NCBI GenBank assembly: GCA_003254885.1
Contig: QANT01007742.1
Span: 21,232 to 85,231 of the forward strand
Origin: Purshia tridentata
Taxonomy: Eukaryota; Streptophyta; Magnoliopsida; Rosales; Rosaceae
Length of the DNA stretch: 64,000 nucleotides
Direction of reading: 5' to 3'
Shown here: in pieces, positions 1 through 14,882 of the stretch
Position numbering within the stretch: the first letter of the stretch is position 1
How the letters are laid out: the number at the start of each line of letters is the position of its first letter
The notes under the pieces: model-generated
The model's input: only the letters and a program-made list of their open reading frames with translations
Databases searched by the model: none
Told to the model about the DNA's origin: nothing
Position numbers and translations under genes: made by a program

Positions 1-855
1 AGGGTTGCCTTAACACTTAAAACATTTACTTAGTTTTGGTGTTCTTTCAAGGTATCCAGTGGGCATTGTCTAGATTGTAAGTTTGAGTCTTTTGGTTCAA
101 TTGAGATGTTGTGTCTGGAAATTTCTGACTTTTAGGAGCTGACTTATTCTAGTTTTTGCTGGTTTTTGTTAGAACTTAAGACTTTTAAGGTAGTTAAGAG
201 TAAACTACAGATAAAGTTCTTTCTGGATAGAATTGATTCTTTTTCTTTTTTCCTTTGATGGATTTTTGAAAAAGGGATGTTACAGTAGAGAATTGGGTTT
301 TATTTTGTTGATAAACATGTTTTAACCTGGGGGAAAAAAAAATGAAATCCAACCAAGTCAGGAATACAAATTTTGATTTTACCTTTTCTTCTAGAGTAAA
401 TTGATTGTCTTCATCTGCTGAAATATGACAAAAAATCTGGGGACTTCTTTTATGAGTTTTAGGTAGGTGCTGGAGGTTCCTGTGCAGCTGCCAAATCTCA
501 ACTTTTGAGTTTTCTGGATTTGGACTTTCCGGGTTCATTGCCATTTTCACAGGCATTAGCATTTTGGGGTTATCTAAAAGTCGGGTTTTCTAGATCTGAG
601 GGATAATGGTAGATAGAGATTAGGAGTAGCTGAGTTTTCTTTTTCAATTCACAAGATCACTTCTTTTTCACAAGATATAGGTGTTTGGTCATGTTTAGAT
701 CTTTAACTGTCTCAGTGTGACTTGTTTTCCTTTTAATCCGTCACTGTCGGTTTCCTTTGTTATAAAGAGGTTTGGTTAGAGCTTGGAGGGCCCTAGGTGT
801 CTGTCTTATTGAGATAGTAGAGCTAGAGGGGTAGAGCTCTGTTTGTTTTCTCAAA
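1..855. other. Upstream region of the epimerase gene
   Basis: No convincing protein-coding gene is visible here. The sequence is T-rich on the plus strand, as plant promoters, leaders and leader introns often are, and it leads directly to the start codon of the epimerase at 856. The stretch could hold the promoter and a 5' untranslated region. I cannot fix a TATA box or transcription start. The open frame on the minus strand around 194-562 is low-complexity and matches nothing I know. Confidence 0.5.
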
Positions 856-3242
856 ATGGGGCAATCAGCAGCAGAATGCGATTATAGGGCAGCAATTGAG
901 ATTTCAAGGGACTGGAATGGGGTCCAACAAGTAGTGCTTCAGAACCCACAAGGGGCTTCAGCTCGGGTGAGAATCTCTTCCTTTCGCCTTTTGAGTTGGT
1001 TCTTTTTGTAAACTATGCATTTAGAATTATCCTTAAGTTGTTAATTCCTAATGGGAGAACTTGTGCTCATATACCAATTACCATGTTTAGTTTCTGTGTA
1101 ATTGGGGTGTTTAATGTGCTTGGGATTAATGATTTTTCTTCTGATTGTATAGGTTAGCTTGCATGGAGGACAGGTCACTTCATGGAGGAATGAGCACGGA
1201 GAAGAACTCCTATTCACGAGTAGTAAGGTATAATTTTTCACAGTTTTGTGGCTTTTGTAGTTTAATACAATTAATTTTGAGCTGCTGTCGTTATATAATC
1301 ATTTATCATGTGTGGCATGAATGTTGCTCTGTATTTTAGACTCGTATTAGTGCATTGGTGACCATGGAACACAAATTTTGTTTGTCTAATTATTTAGGTA
1401 AGCAATCACGAAATATGTATTAGTAGCAGCTTTCATCCAATCTGTTCTAGTTGTTAGTTGATGAATGAGGTTGTAATCTGACTTTGCATTGGTGCAGATT
1501 TATAACTGCGTTTTCTGTTTTATGCAACACTATGCTCTGATACTAGAGATTTAATTGCATCTTCATAGTGACAATAATAGTTGAAAACTTATCTTGCCCA
1601 CTAGAGATACTTCTTTTTTAACTTGTGTTTACATAAATCACAGGCAATCTTCAAGCCCCCAAAAGCAATGCGAGGAGGAATTCCAATTTGTTTCCCACAG
1701 GTATTATTAATTATTCTTCTATACAGAACTATCATTAAAAAATAATAATATAATAATAAAATATAAAAAGCTCCTACTGATGCTTTTTAGTTTAATTCTT
1801 CTGAAGTTTGGGAACTGTGGATCACTAGAGCAGCATGGTTTTGCAAGGAACAAGGTCTGGGCAATTGATGATAATCCTCCACTGCCTCCCCCAAATGATT
1901 CCCATGGAAAATCCTTCATTGATCTACTACTTAAACCATCTGAAGACGACCTGAAGTGTTGGCCTCATAGGTATGAGCCTGGATGCTGTTTCATTAGATA
2001 AAATGGGTACAAGTAACTCTTTATTTTTTATATATTCTTTTTCTATCCATGTGAAAAGCAATAGTATGCTGCTAACAGACCTAGATTGTCTTTTCATGTT
2101 TTCCCTCCCTTTTCAGTTTCGAGTTTCGTCTTAGGGTGTCTCTTGCAACAAATGGAGATCTGGCCCTTATATCGCGAGTTAGGAATGTCAATGGCAAGCC
2201 GTTTAGTTTTTCTTTTGCCTACCACACTTATTTTTTGGTTTCTGATATAAGGTAGAGGGTACTATTGGTTGAATTCACCATCATCTGCGTTCTGGTTGTT
2301 GCATAAGTGCTTCCATTATAGACATGTAATTTGGATTTATTTCTGTGAAAATGACTTCTGTCCTTAGTGAGGTGAGGATAGAAGGGCTGGAGACACTTGA
2401 CTACTTCGACAACCTTTGTCAAAGAGAACGTTTTACAGAACAAGGAGATGCCATAACTTTTGAATCTGAGGTAAATTTTGTTTACTTTTGTTATATAAAA
2501 TGGATAGTTTTTACTTGTATAGCAGGAAGGCCCTAGAGTTGGTTAATGAGGCCAAGAGTTTTTTGGACAATAAATGTAGAGGAATGAAAATGTAGAGGCT
2601 TTGGCTTATAAATTTTTCTCTCCGCAGGTTGATCGACTTTATCTAAGTTCACCAAATGTAGTTGCAATCCTTGATCATGAAAAAAAGAGGACATATGTAA
2701 TTAGAAAGGAAGGACTACCAGATGTTGGTAAGCTGGCATATATTTGACATGTTCTTATTGTTATAAATTTCTTATATATAAACAAAGTGAACTTTTCAAA
2801 ATTGTTTTGCCAACTAGTAACAGTGAAAGAAATTGACTGTTGAGCTTTTATATTCGATTTCTATTTCTTCTGTGCAAAAGGGATGAGCTTTGGCTAAAAA
2901 TTACATACAATACTGCATTGGCACAGTTGCACATAAAGATGACTAGATGCATAAATCTGTTTAATTGCCTTCCAAGATTTATGATATTGATGATACTTGG
3001 CTTTCTGTATCAATTCTATTTCCCCATGTACAGTTGTTTGGAACCCGTGGGAGAAGAAATCAAAATCCATGGTTGATTTTGGCGATGAGGAGTATAAACA
3101 GATGCTTTGTGTGGATGGGGCAGCAATTGAGAAACCCATCACCTTGAAGCCAGGTGAGGAATGGACAGGGCGATTGCAGCTCTCAGTTGTGCCTTCAAGT
3201 TTCTGTAGTGAGCACCTTGGTCTTGAGAAGGGAGGTTTTTGA
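856..3242 (+). CDS. Glucose-6-phosphate 1-epimerase (aldose 1-epimerase family)
   Basis: Eight exons: 856-966, 1153-1227, 1644-1700, 1807-1970, 2117-2251, 2368-2470, 2628-2727, 3034-3242. They encode 317 residues and join in frame at GT...AG sites. The family interconverts alpha- and beta-D-glucose 6-phosphate, feeding G6P-using enzymes. Visible signatures are LHGGQVTSW (about residues 40-48), the GGIPICFPQFG stretch, EQHGFAR with His 91, and AYHTYF with His 172. These two histidines match the mutarotase active site. The C-terminal CVDGAAIEKPITLKPGEEW segment carries the acidic residues expected of the catalytic base. No signal or transit peptide is evident, so a cytosolic enzyme is likely. 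The start MGQSAAECDY lies at the only sensible ATG of exon 1. The last exon is preceded by an ordinary acceptor at 3031-3033. Sugar specificity within the family is inferred from overall resemblance to plant G6P-epimerases. Confidence 0.9.
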
Positions 3243-3904
3243 GGATTAGTACAGAATTTCTAGGGTAAAGGGCTTTAGTTTATGGTGTACTAGCTGATTA
3301 GAGTAGTTCCTGTTTTAGTTTGTTACACTTGGAACTAGGACCATATGAAATCCTGTAATGAAACTGAAACCTCCAGCCACCCCCTCTCTATCTTCAGAGT
3401 TCTTTGTGAAAGAGTGGGAGGGGGATGAAAAATTAATGACATCTAAAAATTGTGATAATTTCATCCATGCACTTCGTTATGCTTATAGCCGAAAGGGTAA
3501 TGTGTTGTGTTAAAGAGATTTACAATTATATCCAACTTGAGAAAGTGGAGGAACTTATAGGTGAGGAAGGTGTTAAAACTTCTAACAAATATGTTGCAGG
3601 TTGATAGCATGAACATGTTAATGAAACAGTGGAACAGTGGAACCCCATTTTCTCTCCCACCCCTTAAATATATAACAGCCTACAGTATAAATTTATTATA
3701 ACCAACCTCTTTGGAAAATTTGACAGTAAAGCTGAAAAAGGAATAAAAATTGAACAATTTCCTAATCATGAGATTGAGGAAAGATTATGCTGGAAAGACT
3801 AAAAACGTGTTGGGTATTGCTGAATTGGATGAATTTTATTCTGAATATGAGAGAAGGCAAAATCATGTTAAAACTTAAAAGGAAATAAAAATAGGAAAAT
3901 GCCT
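3243..3904. other. 3' flank of the epimerase and intergenic DNA
   Basis: Holds the probable 3' untranslated region of the epimerase and plain AT-rich spacer up to the tRNA gene. I see no coding signal. Confidence 0.4.
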
Positions 3905-3908
3905 AAAA
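3905..3908 (-). terminator. Pol III T4 terminator of the tRNA
   Basis: Four consecutive T residues on the minus strand, 13 nt beyond the tRNA 3' end. This is the minimal RNA polymerase III stop signal, and its position is typical. Confidence 0.6.
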
Positions 3909-3921
3909 TAAATAAGAACTC

Positions 3922-3993
3922 TATCAAAGCCAGGTTTCGATCCTGGGACCTGTGGGTTATGGGCCCACCACGCTTCCGCTGCGCCACTTTGAT
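3922..3993 (-). tRNA. Initiator tRNA-Met (CAT)
   Basis: Read on the minus strand this is a 72-nt tRNA including discriminator A. It has the hallmarks of the eukaryotic initiator: an A1-U72 pair, anticodon loop CCCATAA on a GGG/CCC anticodon stem, and an AUCGAAA T-loop in place of T-psi-C. The internal A box (TGGCGCAGCGG) and B box (GGATCGAAACC) for RNA polymerase III are intact. There is no intron. The acceptor stem is ATCAAAG/CTTTGAT. The plant initiator I know has ATCAGAG/CTCTGAT, so both sides of one pair changed together and pairing is kept. Confidence 0.96.
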
Positions 3994-4916
3994 TGTTGAA
4001 ATAAATAACCAATAATAATATATTTAACATATTTAATTAAAGTTACCAAGCGGTGAGCAACCCAGGAGGAACACAACACCTTACGCATAACATGTGTAAC
4101 ACGAATATTTACTCTTGAAAGCGAATACTAATCTGAAAGTTTTGATGGAAAAAAAAAAAAAAAAATACTAATCTGAAAGTAAAGAAATGAGTATTTATAT
4201 CAGTGTTTTGTCACCTTCCCTTCTTTAATACCAAACTATGCCATGTTCTTGTTTCAATCCGGTCCTTGATATTGAACACAGTCCATCCAAGATTCTTTAA
4301 AAATAAATAAAAGAGTTATATGCAAACTACTAAACTCAGAACTTTCAGCCTCATTTTAGGGATTAAATCTACAATACTTTATTGTCACAAAATTATACAT
4401 ATGTGTAAGTTCTATCGTATAAAATTGTAGATTATACATATATATTGTGAGAAGAATGTTATGTATAACCGTCACATATAATAATATTTTCTTTCCAAAA
4501 ACCCCTGCATGACTCTCTCCCTACTGAATCAGAATATTACTGATATTGCTTTAGAATTGACACCAACTTATATATGCTAATGGTTATTGACTTTCCAAGA
4601 GCAACCACATTCTTTAATTGATGTTTACAAGTTGAATGGCTTCTTAGTGGGGCATTGGGGATAAACCTCCCAAACCACCTATGTCTGAGTTGCCTAGCTA
4701 GATAGTCCCACGATGGTTCTACAGCAGTTTCATCCTATCTATGCTAATGTTCTACTATAACATGTGTGGCCAAAACCATCTTCACCAAATTGAGCACGAA
4801 TATAGAAGTTTGCAAATGTCTTTCAGAACCCAGATACAAGTCTATAAAGTGATCAACTATGGCATCAAGCTCAGAGGGCTGCTACCAACCTGAGCACCAA
4901 GTTTTGTTCACAAGCA
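3994..4916. other. Intergenic DNA upstream of the tRNA and chitinase relic
   Basis: AT-rich spacer with a poly(A) run near 4149-4166. The same short phrase (tactaatctgaaagt) flanks that run on both sides, a small local duplication. No gene is recognised. Because the tRNA is on the minus strand, the first part is its 5' flank. Confidence 0.4.
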
Positions 4917-5256
4917 ATGATCACTATCTTCCTACTGATTCTCCCTGCCTTGTTTTCGCAATCCTTTGCAGGAGTCATTGTGGTTAATTGGGTCTAAAAT
5001 GGTGGGGAGGGCACACTAACAGAAGAATGCAAAAGAGGCCAGATATCGAATTGTAAACATAGGATCTCACAAATTGTCAATGGCCAAACACCTCTAGCTG
5101 ATCACTGTGATCCTGCATCAAACGGTTGCCAAAAGCTGAGCACTGGCATCAAAAATTGCCAAAGCAAAAGCATCAAGGTCTTGCTTTCAATTGGCGGCAG
5201 CGCAGGGAACTACAGAGCTAGGAATGATAAGTTCAATGATGACAAGAGTGGATATT
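4917..5256 (+). pseudogene. Relic of an acidic GH18 (class III) endochitinase gene
   Basis: An ATG at 4917 opens a hydrophobic leader (MITIFLLILPALFSQSFAG) followed by VIVVNW. This matches the start of plant class III acidic chitinases (hevamine type), which begin VIVVYWGQNG after the signal peptide. A TAA stop follows at 4995-4997, where the family has Gln. Beyond it the same frame reads NGGEGTLTEEC, then LADHCDPASNGC and IKVLLSIGG, all recognisable GH18 class III motifs. Between TLTEEC and the LADHC motif the family's VNIAFL strand appears only in another frame (RIVNIG), which implies two compensating small indels. Similarity fades after about 5230. The catalytic DxxDxDxE motif downstream is absent. 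A truncated, non-functional copy is the best reading. A functional gene split by introns is unlikely, because the plant class III genes I know have the start region in one exon. Confidence 0.8.
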
Positions 5257-5781
5257 CGTTTAAATATTCAAGGCAGTGTTCAATTTAATCCTGGACTATG
5301 AAGTCGGTTAAAATAAGTGAAATAAAGTGCTGCTGTTGGAATCTTAAGTTTATGGTGAAGGAAAATAGATTGACTTCTTGTTAGAAAATAATAAATATGG
5401 CGTCTAATATTCCGAATATAATCTAAAGTACAACTCTTCTTAACAAAATTGGCAGTGGCAAACTACATGCACTTATGTCGACCACAACTTCAGGCCTAAA
5501 AGGAAATGTCTACTCCGCAAACCCCATCCTCTACTTTTACAAAAAGAATTTAAACCGTAGCAGCATCTCAGGTCAAAACTCACCAAAATTTATTTTCACA
5601 ATTGAAGTACCACGCAACCTTTGGAGGCACCAAACCGACAAAATTCTACAAAATAAATAGAAGAAAATGGACCAAAAATTATATAGCATCCCCATAAAAC
5701 TTTGCTTCCTTCTTGTACAATTTCATCCTATTGTTATGCTCTATGGACATTTACAACAGACTTCCATGGGACACTTGCGGC

Positions 5782-9876
<4,095 letters not shown>

Positions 9877-10195
9877 CTCTTTTTTGTCTGTTCGCTCAGT
9901 TTCTCTTTTTGGTTTCGAGTCAAAGGCGGGATAAGATTACTCAGGATAGATAAATTTGGGAGGGAAAAAGTCGAAGAAAATATTGACCTCCTTTCGCGTC
10001 GCAGAGAATGGGAGAGGATTGAAGCTTGGGATTAGGGTTTGGAGTGGAAGGGGAGAGAGGCTGGAAGAGACTGGCGGAGCCGGAGAGGGAGAGCCGAGCC
10101 GAGCCGAGATGGGTGTGACTTTGTGGGTGAGTCGGGAAAAATTGATGGGCTGTTTACCTATGTAAAAATAAAATAGCGGGTATTAACCGTAGAAC
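9877..10195. other. 5' flank of the CDC48C gene
   Basis: Upstream region of the minus-strand ATPase. It is purine-rich on the plus strand (pyrimidine-rich in the direction of transcription), as plant leaders often are, with a GCCGAGCCGAGCCGAG tandem at about 10093-10108. A 69-codon plus-strand open frame here has no recognisable domain. Confidence 0.4.
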
Positions 10196-10582
10196 AATTT
10201 TTGGGGTCACTCTTGGGGTGACCCACCTCTCGAAATTACAATTTCGGTAATATTGGCATATAATCGGAACCGTTCACATTTTAGATCACCTATTATAGAT
10301 CATTTATACAAAAAATTAATTCAATCAGAAAGCATTTGGTTATAGAATTGTTGTCAATTAAATAGAAAAATCAATGGTTTGGTCAAAAAATCACTCTTTA
10401 ATTCGAAACCATTCATTTTTTCTATTTAATTGACAACGATTATATAACCAAATGATTTTCGATTGAGTTGATTTTTTGAATAGATGATTTATAATAGGTG
10501 ATCTAAAATGTAAACGGTTCCGATTATGCGTAAATATTGTCAAAATTATAATTTCGAGGGTGGGTCACCCCAAAATTTTTTT
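10196..10582. mobile_element. Near-perfect palindromic MITE/foldback element
   Basis: Almost the whole segment is one inverted repeat of about 185 bp per arm, meeting near 10385-10395. The left arm has ggggtgacccacctctcgaa and the right arm its complement ttcgagggtgggtcacccc. The arms also share the ATAATCGGAACCGT block and its complement. The left end carries an extra 12-bp duplication of the tip (ggggtcactctt). There is no coding capacity. A transcript would fold into a long hairpin and could feed small RNAs. I could not resolve a target-site duplication. The superfamily is undetermined. Confidence 0.8.
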
Positions 10583-11585
10583 CTTTAACGGTATTATCCA
10601 CACCTGTCCAACCTACATATAGTCAGGCTTGGAGAACCTGATCATTTCCTGCATAAATTAACATGTTGGTATTCTTGGCATCACGATTTAACTTTAGGGA
10701 TTTCTTCCTTGCTAATTTTCTTTTTATTTTCTTCTTACTCTTCGTCTTCGGTCTTCACCCTCTGAACGTAGGAATAGTACTACTACACTGAACAAGCATG
10801 GAGATATTGTGTATTAGCTGACCATTGATAAGTTTTTCACTTTTTCTTGGGCCTCTTTGTGAGTTTTTTTGCTGTTTTTTTACTCTCATTTGGGCTTTCT
10901 ATTGAGTCTTGTAATTGGTGTATTAATGGGCCTAGTAATGGAGGATTGGAACTTGGCTATATATATATTTTTATTTGACATTTTTTATTCTATATTTCCT
11001 ATGATTTAATGAATTCTCAATGGACAAAAAAAAACGATAAGCACATTGAAAAATATTAGAGGTTGATAGACCCAAATTAAATTAATTAAATCATTCATGA
11101 AATTTGAATTTAGAATTTTCTCTAGAAAAAATAAAGATTAAGCGATTTTATTAAACCAAATAATGATTGACAGATTTAAAATAATTAAATTGAGTGTAAC
11201 ATTTCATACATGAAGTTATTATACACATTGGATAGTTTAAAATCCATGTACAATGATTAATCCATGTCACTATAAATTAATTGTAGTCCCTATATAACAT
11301 TTCGTATAGCATCAGGTGAATACTTCACATTATCATAGTTCGAGATAATAAATGAGTTTAGCCATTTAGGAAATTAACCTTTTTTTGTTCTTTTCAATCT
11401 AGGAAGATCGACCTTCAATATTGATTATTGAGAAAAAACAAAAAAGTAGCACTAAGACTAATTGGTAGTTGATACCAACCTTTTTATTTTAAACAGAAAA
11501 TTAAACCCAAATTAATTTGTAAATACCAACAATATAATCTTTAATTTCTTAAGAAATGCTACTTGAACTCATTTCTTCGATCGTA
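10583..11585. other. AT-rich spacer
   Basis: No gene or RNA recognised. Low-complexity AT-rich sequence with scattered poly(T) and poly(A) runs. The 10640-10800 part has no open frame of note. Confidence 0.4.
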
Positions 11586-12228
11586 GGGCTTAGTTTGGTA
11601 TTGCTGTGAAATACAATTGCTGTGAAGTAAAACAGCTGTGAAACAAAACAGTTGTGAAGTAAAGTCAGCTAAGTGTTTGGTAAACTATGTTTTCAAAATT
11701 GCTGTGCAAAATGAAGGTGTTTAGTAAATTGTAATACAAAATTGCTGTGACTGTTTATAATTAATAAAATAGACATAATGTTGAAAATGTTTTTAACTTA
11801 TTTGTTTGGGGAAAAAAATGACATTTTACTAGTTTATAATTTTTTATGCACAAAACAAAATTATTAAATAAGTATGCATATTATTTTTGTTGAAATATTT
11901 TAATTTTAATGGTACCAATAAAATATCATGATTAATAATATCAAAAATAATGAAAATAAAGAACGTACGGTGGAATATATTAGAATATTTTTTCTGAATT
12001 TGTAAAAACATTGAGAATATAGTGGGCAAAAAAAATTAAATATGGGAGACTACAACTTTCACTCATTACAGTTTTGAAAAACAGGTTTTAAGTTGTAGTG
12101 AGTGACCTTAAATTGTGAGTCACTACAGTTTTTAAATTTTTACCAAACACCAAAACTATTGTGAGTGACCTAAAATTATCACTCAATATAGCTTTTTAGT
12201 GTTTCACTGCAATCTCAAACAGAGGCTA
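11586..12228. mobile_element. Non-autonomous DNA transposon (MITE-like), family A
   Basis: About 640 bp. The left end reads GGGCTTAGTTTGGTATTGC with TGTGAAA following. The complement of the right end reads AGCCTCTGTTTGAGATTGC with AGTGAAAC following, giving imperfect terminal inverted repeats of about 27 bp. The interior is AT-rich and non-coding, with several copies of GTGAAA/GTGAAG near the left end and GTGAGTGAC-like phrases near the right end. No clear target-site duplication remains. A related, shorter copy lies at about 57975-58140. Confidence 0.65.
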
Positions 12229-13572
12229 ATTCCAATTGCGCGAAACAATACACCTGAGGTCCCGTTTGGGTTGCGCATTAAGCAATTAACACTTAAAAAA
12301 CTCACTGTCAAATTCATCATTACCATCCAAAAAGAACATAAATCTATTTTCTTGTAGACTTATCACTCTTTCTTATCTGGTACAGTGATTGATATATGGA
12401 TCTCAACTAATAATAGGAAGACATTGAAAGTTTTTCATTTGCATTTGTGCTTTCTGGTGGGTGGTGATTAAATTTCAACTTTCCACGACACACCAACTAA
12501 AAAAATTGGTTATTTAATTTAATTTAATTGTTTTTATTTGGTTGATCCTTTTTTCTTGAAGCACCCATGGCGCCAACTCACTAATGACTCATAAAAATGT
12601 ACCAACATGAAAATGCAACATAGACCAAAACACCCCTCATTGAACCACAACAAATGTTGGTGCTGGTGGGGCATTAAGGTACTTTACCTTGGAAAGAGAA
12701 GATAAGGCATAATAATAGCGAGGCCCCCAATCCCGCACGCTTAAGGTAAATATCAACATATGATGAATTGATACATCATACATCTCTTACTTTTTGGCTC
12801 TTAATATTAAAGCTCACATAAAACCGATTATATAATATATGTGTTAAATTTATGCCTTTAACTTTGTAAAGAATAAAATATTTAAAAACTTATATCTGGT
12901 ACAACTTAATTATATTTTAACGATATGAGATATTTAACAATTAATACGTGATGTGTACCAAACATTTAAGCAGCAAAGCAATTAAAAACAAACTCACAAT
13001 TATAAAATTGAAGTGCTCTATCGTAGGGTTGAATCTGTAGTAACAGACTTACAAACATATTTCACTTATTAGTTAGTTCATTTTAAAGGGTGCATGTCTT
13101 TCAGTTCAAGAAATTCTATTACGAAACTAATTTGGTTGATGATCTCCTTACTAAAGAGCTTTGATGAGTTGGACATAATTTTCTTTGGTGCTGGGATCGT
13201 CGTAGATCTTGTGCGACTTGCATGTTATTGTTATCCATGTTCATCGTTAGTTTTTTTTTCCCATTAAAAAAAAAACAAAAAAAAACCTTGCCGCCATGTC
13301 AGCATCTAAAAGGCGCGCATGAATCTCGCGCTTAAATTGCTGCTTGCTGCCCCAACCGAAATCCCTTGGGCTAGCTTACTGCTTTACCCCTCTTCTCTCT
13401 CTCTCTCTCTCCATCCGATTTCCTGAAATTGAATTCTTCCATTTCCTTCCCAGCATCTAATAGTCAGAACATTTCAGATTCTCTTAAAAATTATTTAATA
13501 TTAATAGCAACTATCATTGTACGTTTTTCTGCTAATCGATTACGCGAGAAATTCGACAGAGTTGAGCCAAAA
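12229..13572. other. Upstream region of the LEA_2 gene
   Basis: AT-rich promoter-side DNA. A pyrimidine tract (CT repeat, about 13392-13411) lies some 160 bp before the start codon and probably belongs to the leader. An open frame continues upstream from the chosen ATG to 13429, but its 48 extra codons look like translated leader and lack family resemblance. Confidence 0.4.
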
Positions 13573-14495
13573 ATGGCCCACCAACAACAACCAGCAATAA
13601 AACCGGTCCTGAAGAAACCTCCGGGTTACAGAGACCCCACCGAACCGGGTAGACCGGTGGCCGGACCCCCGCCCAGAAAAAAAGCGGCCCCCCCGCCCGC
13701 TTTGCACCGGCAAAGGAAGCCCCCTTCCAGCAGAAGCAGCTTCTGCCGTGTCTTCTGCTGCTTCCTCTGCTTCTTCTTCCTCATCCTGATGGTCGCGCTC
13801 GCCATGGCCGGCGGGGTCTTCTACCTCCTCTTCGACCCGAAACTCCCGGTTTTTTACTTGCGGTCCTTCCAGATCCCCCGTTTCGACGAGACCGTGAGGC
13901 CCACCGGAACCTACATCGACACCCACACCGTTTCCGGGGTCGAAGTCAAGAACTCCAACAGCAGACTGGACATTTTTTACAGCGAGGGGATGGAGTTGTT
14001 CGTGAACATTGGGGACGACAAAAACGACGTCGGATTCGTGCTGGGGCCGAAGGAGGTGAGAGGGTTCACTCAGAAACCCAGGAATGTGACGAGTTTTAAG
14101 GTGGTGACGGCGGGGAAGGGGGTGAAGGTGGACGATGCGGTGGGGAAGAGGCTGAAGGGGCAGTACCAGAGCAGGGAGATCAAGGTGGGGGTGGAGGCAA
14201 AGACCAAGATTGGCTACATTGTCAAGGGCTGGAGGTTAGGGACGATGCAGATCCATGTCTTGTGCGGAGGTGTCAGGTTGAAGACTCTTGATGCTGGTGC
14301 CATGCCCAGGTGCACCATCAATGCCTTCAAATGGTATTTCAACAATAATCTTCATTCAACTTTCACAATTCTCATTCAATGTCACTAGTAATTTAATGTA
14401 ACGTATATTTTGAAATCCTTGTTCTAACAATATATCATGAGCTTTCCATTTCTGAGTAAATTTGTTGATTTGACTGCAGGATCAACATTCGCTGA
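13573..14495 (+). CDS. LEA_2 / NDR1-HIN1-like membrane protein
   Basis: Two exons, 13573-14333 and 14480-14495, 258 residues. The second exon adds only the tail of Trp plus INIR and a stop, the usual end of this family. Layout: Pro- and Lys-rich cytosolic N-terminus (residues 1-55), one strong membrane segment (about 60-87, FCRVFCC...FYLLF), then the extracellular LEA_2 beta-sandwich domain. Features of the latter include YFLRSFQIPRF-like strands (here FYLRSFQIPRF) and VEVKNSNSRLDIFYSEG. I chose the ATG at 13573 because MAHQQQPAIK begins the conserved-looking Pro-rich tail. NHL proteins are plasma-membrane or ER anchored and many act in defence or stress signalling, but the role of this one is not visible. 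Exon 1 is conspicuously GC-rich compared with its AT-rich surroundings, common for single-domain plant genes of this kind. Confidence 0.88.
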
Positions 14496-14829
14496 TATGG
14501 TCCTCTCTCACATGTAAATTAATTAAAGAGGTTGAGCTGGATATATATGCTGCAATGTTCAAGCAGCTACACATTAATTTGTACCAAAAGAGTAAATTAA
14601 GTTAAGACTGGATATTCTTCTCGCTAATTTATAATGAGTCTTTGCAATACTTTGCTTACAAAATATAACAGGCTCAAGTGTGTCCCTGTTTAAGCTTTCC
14701 CTCACCTCCGATCTCAACCAATGGGAATGTCAGTTGAGAAAGGGGGTTGCAGCATTGAAGTTATTTAATTACTTGTTTATTTTTGGTGATTGCTTGGGTA
14801 ACTTGGGTTTCATAAATTATTTTGATTTC

Positions 14830-14882
<53 letters not shown>

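Noticed and set aside
13540-13926. Minus-strand frame opposite the LEA_2 first exon
   Set aside because: Shadow of a GC-rich coding exon; acidic low-complexity, no family.
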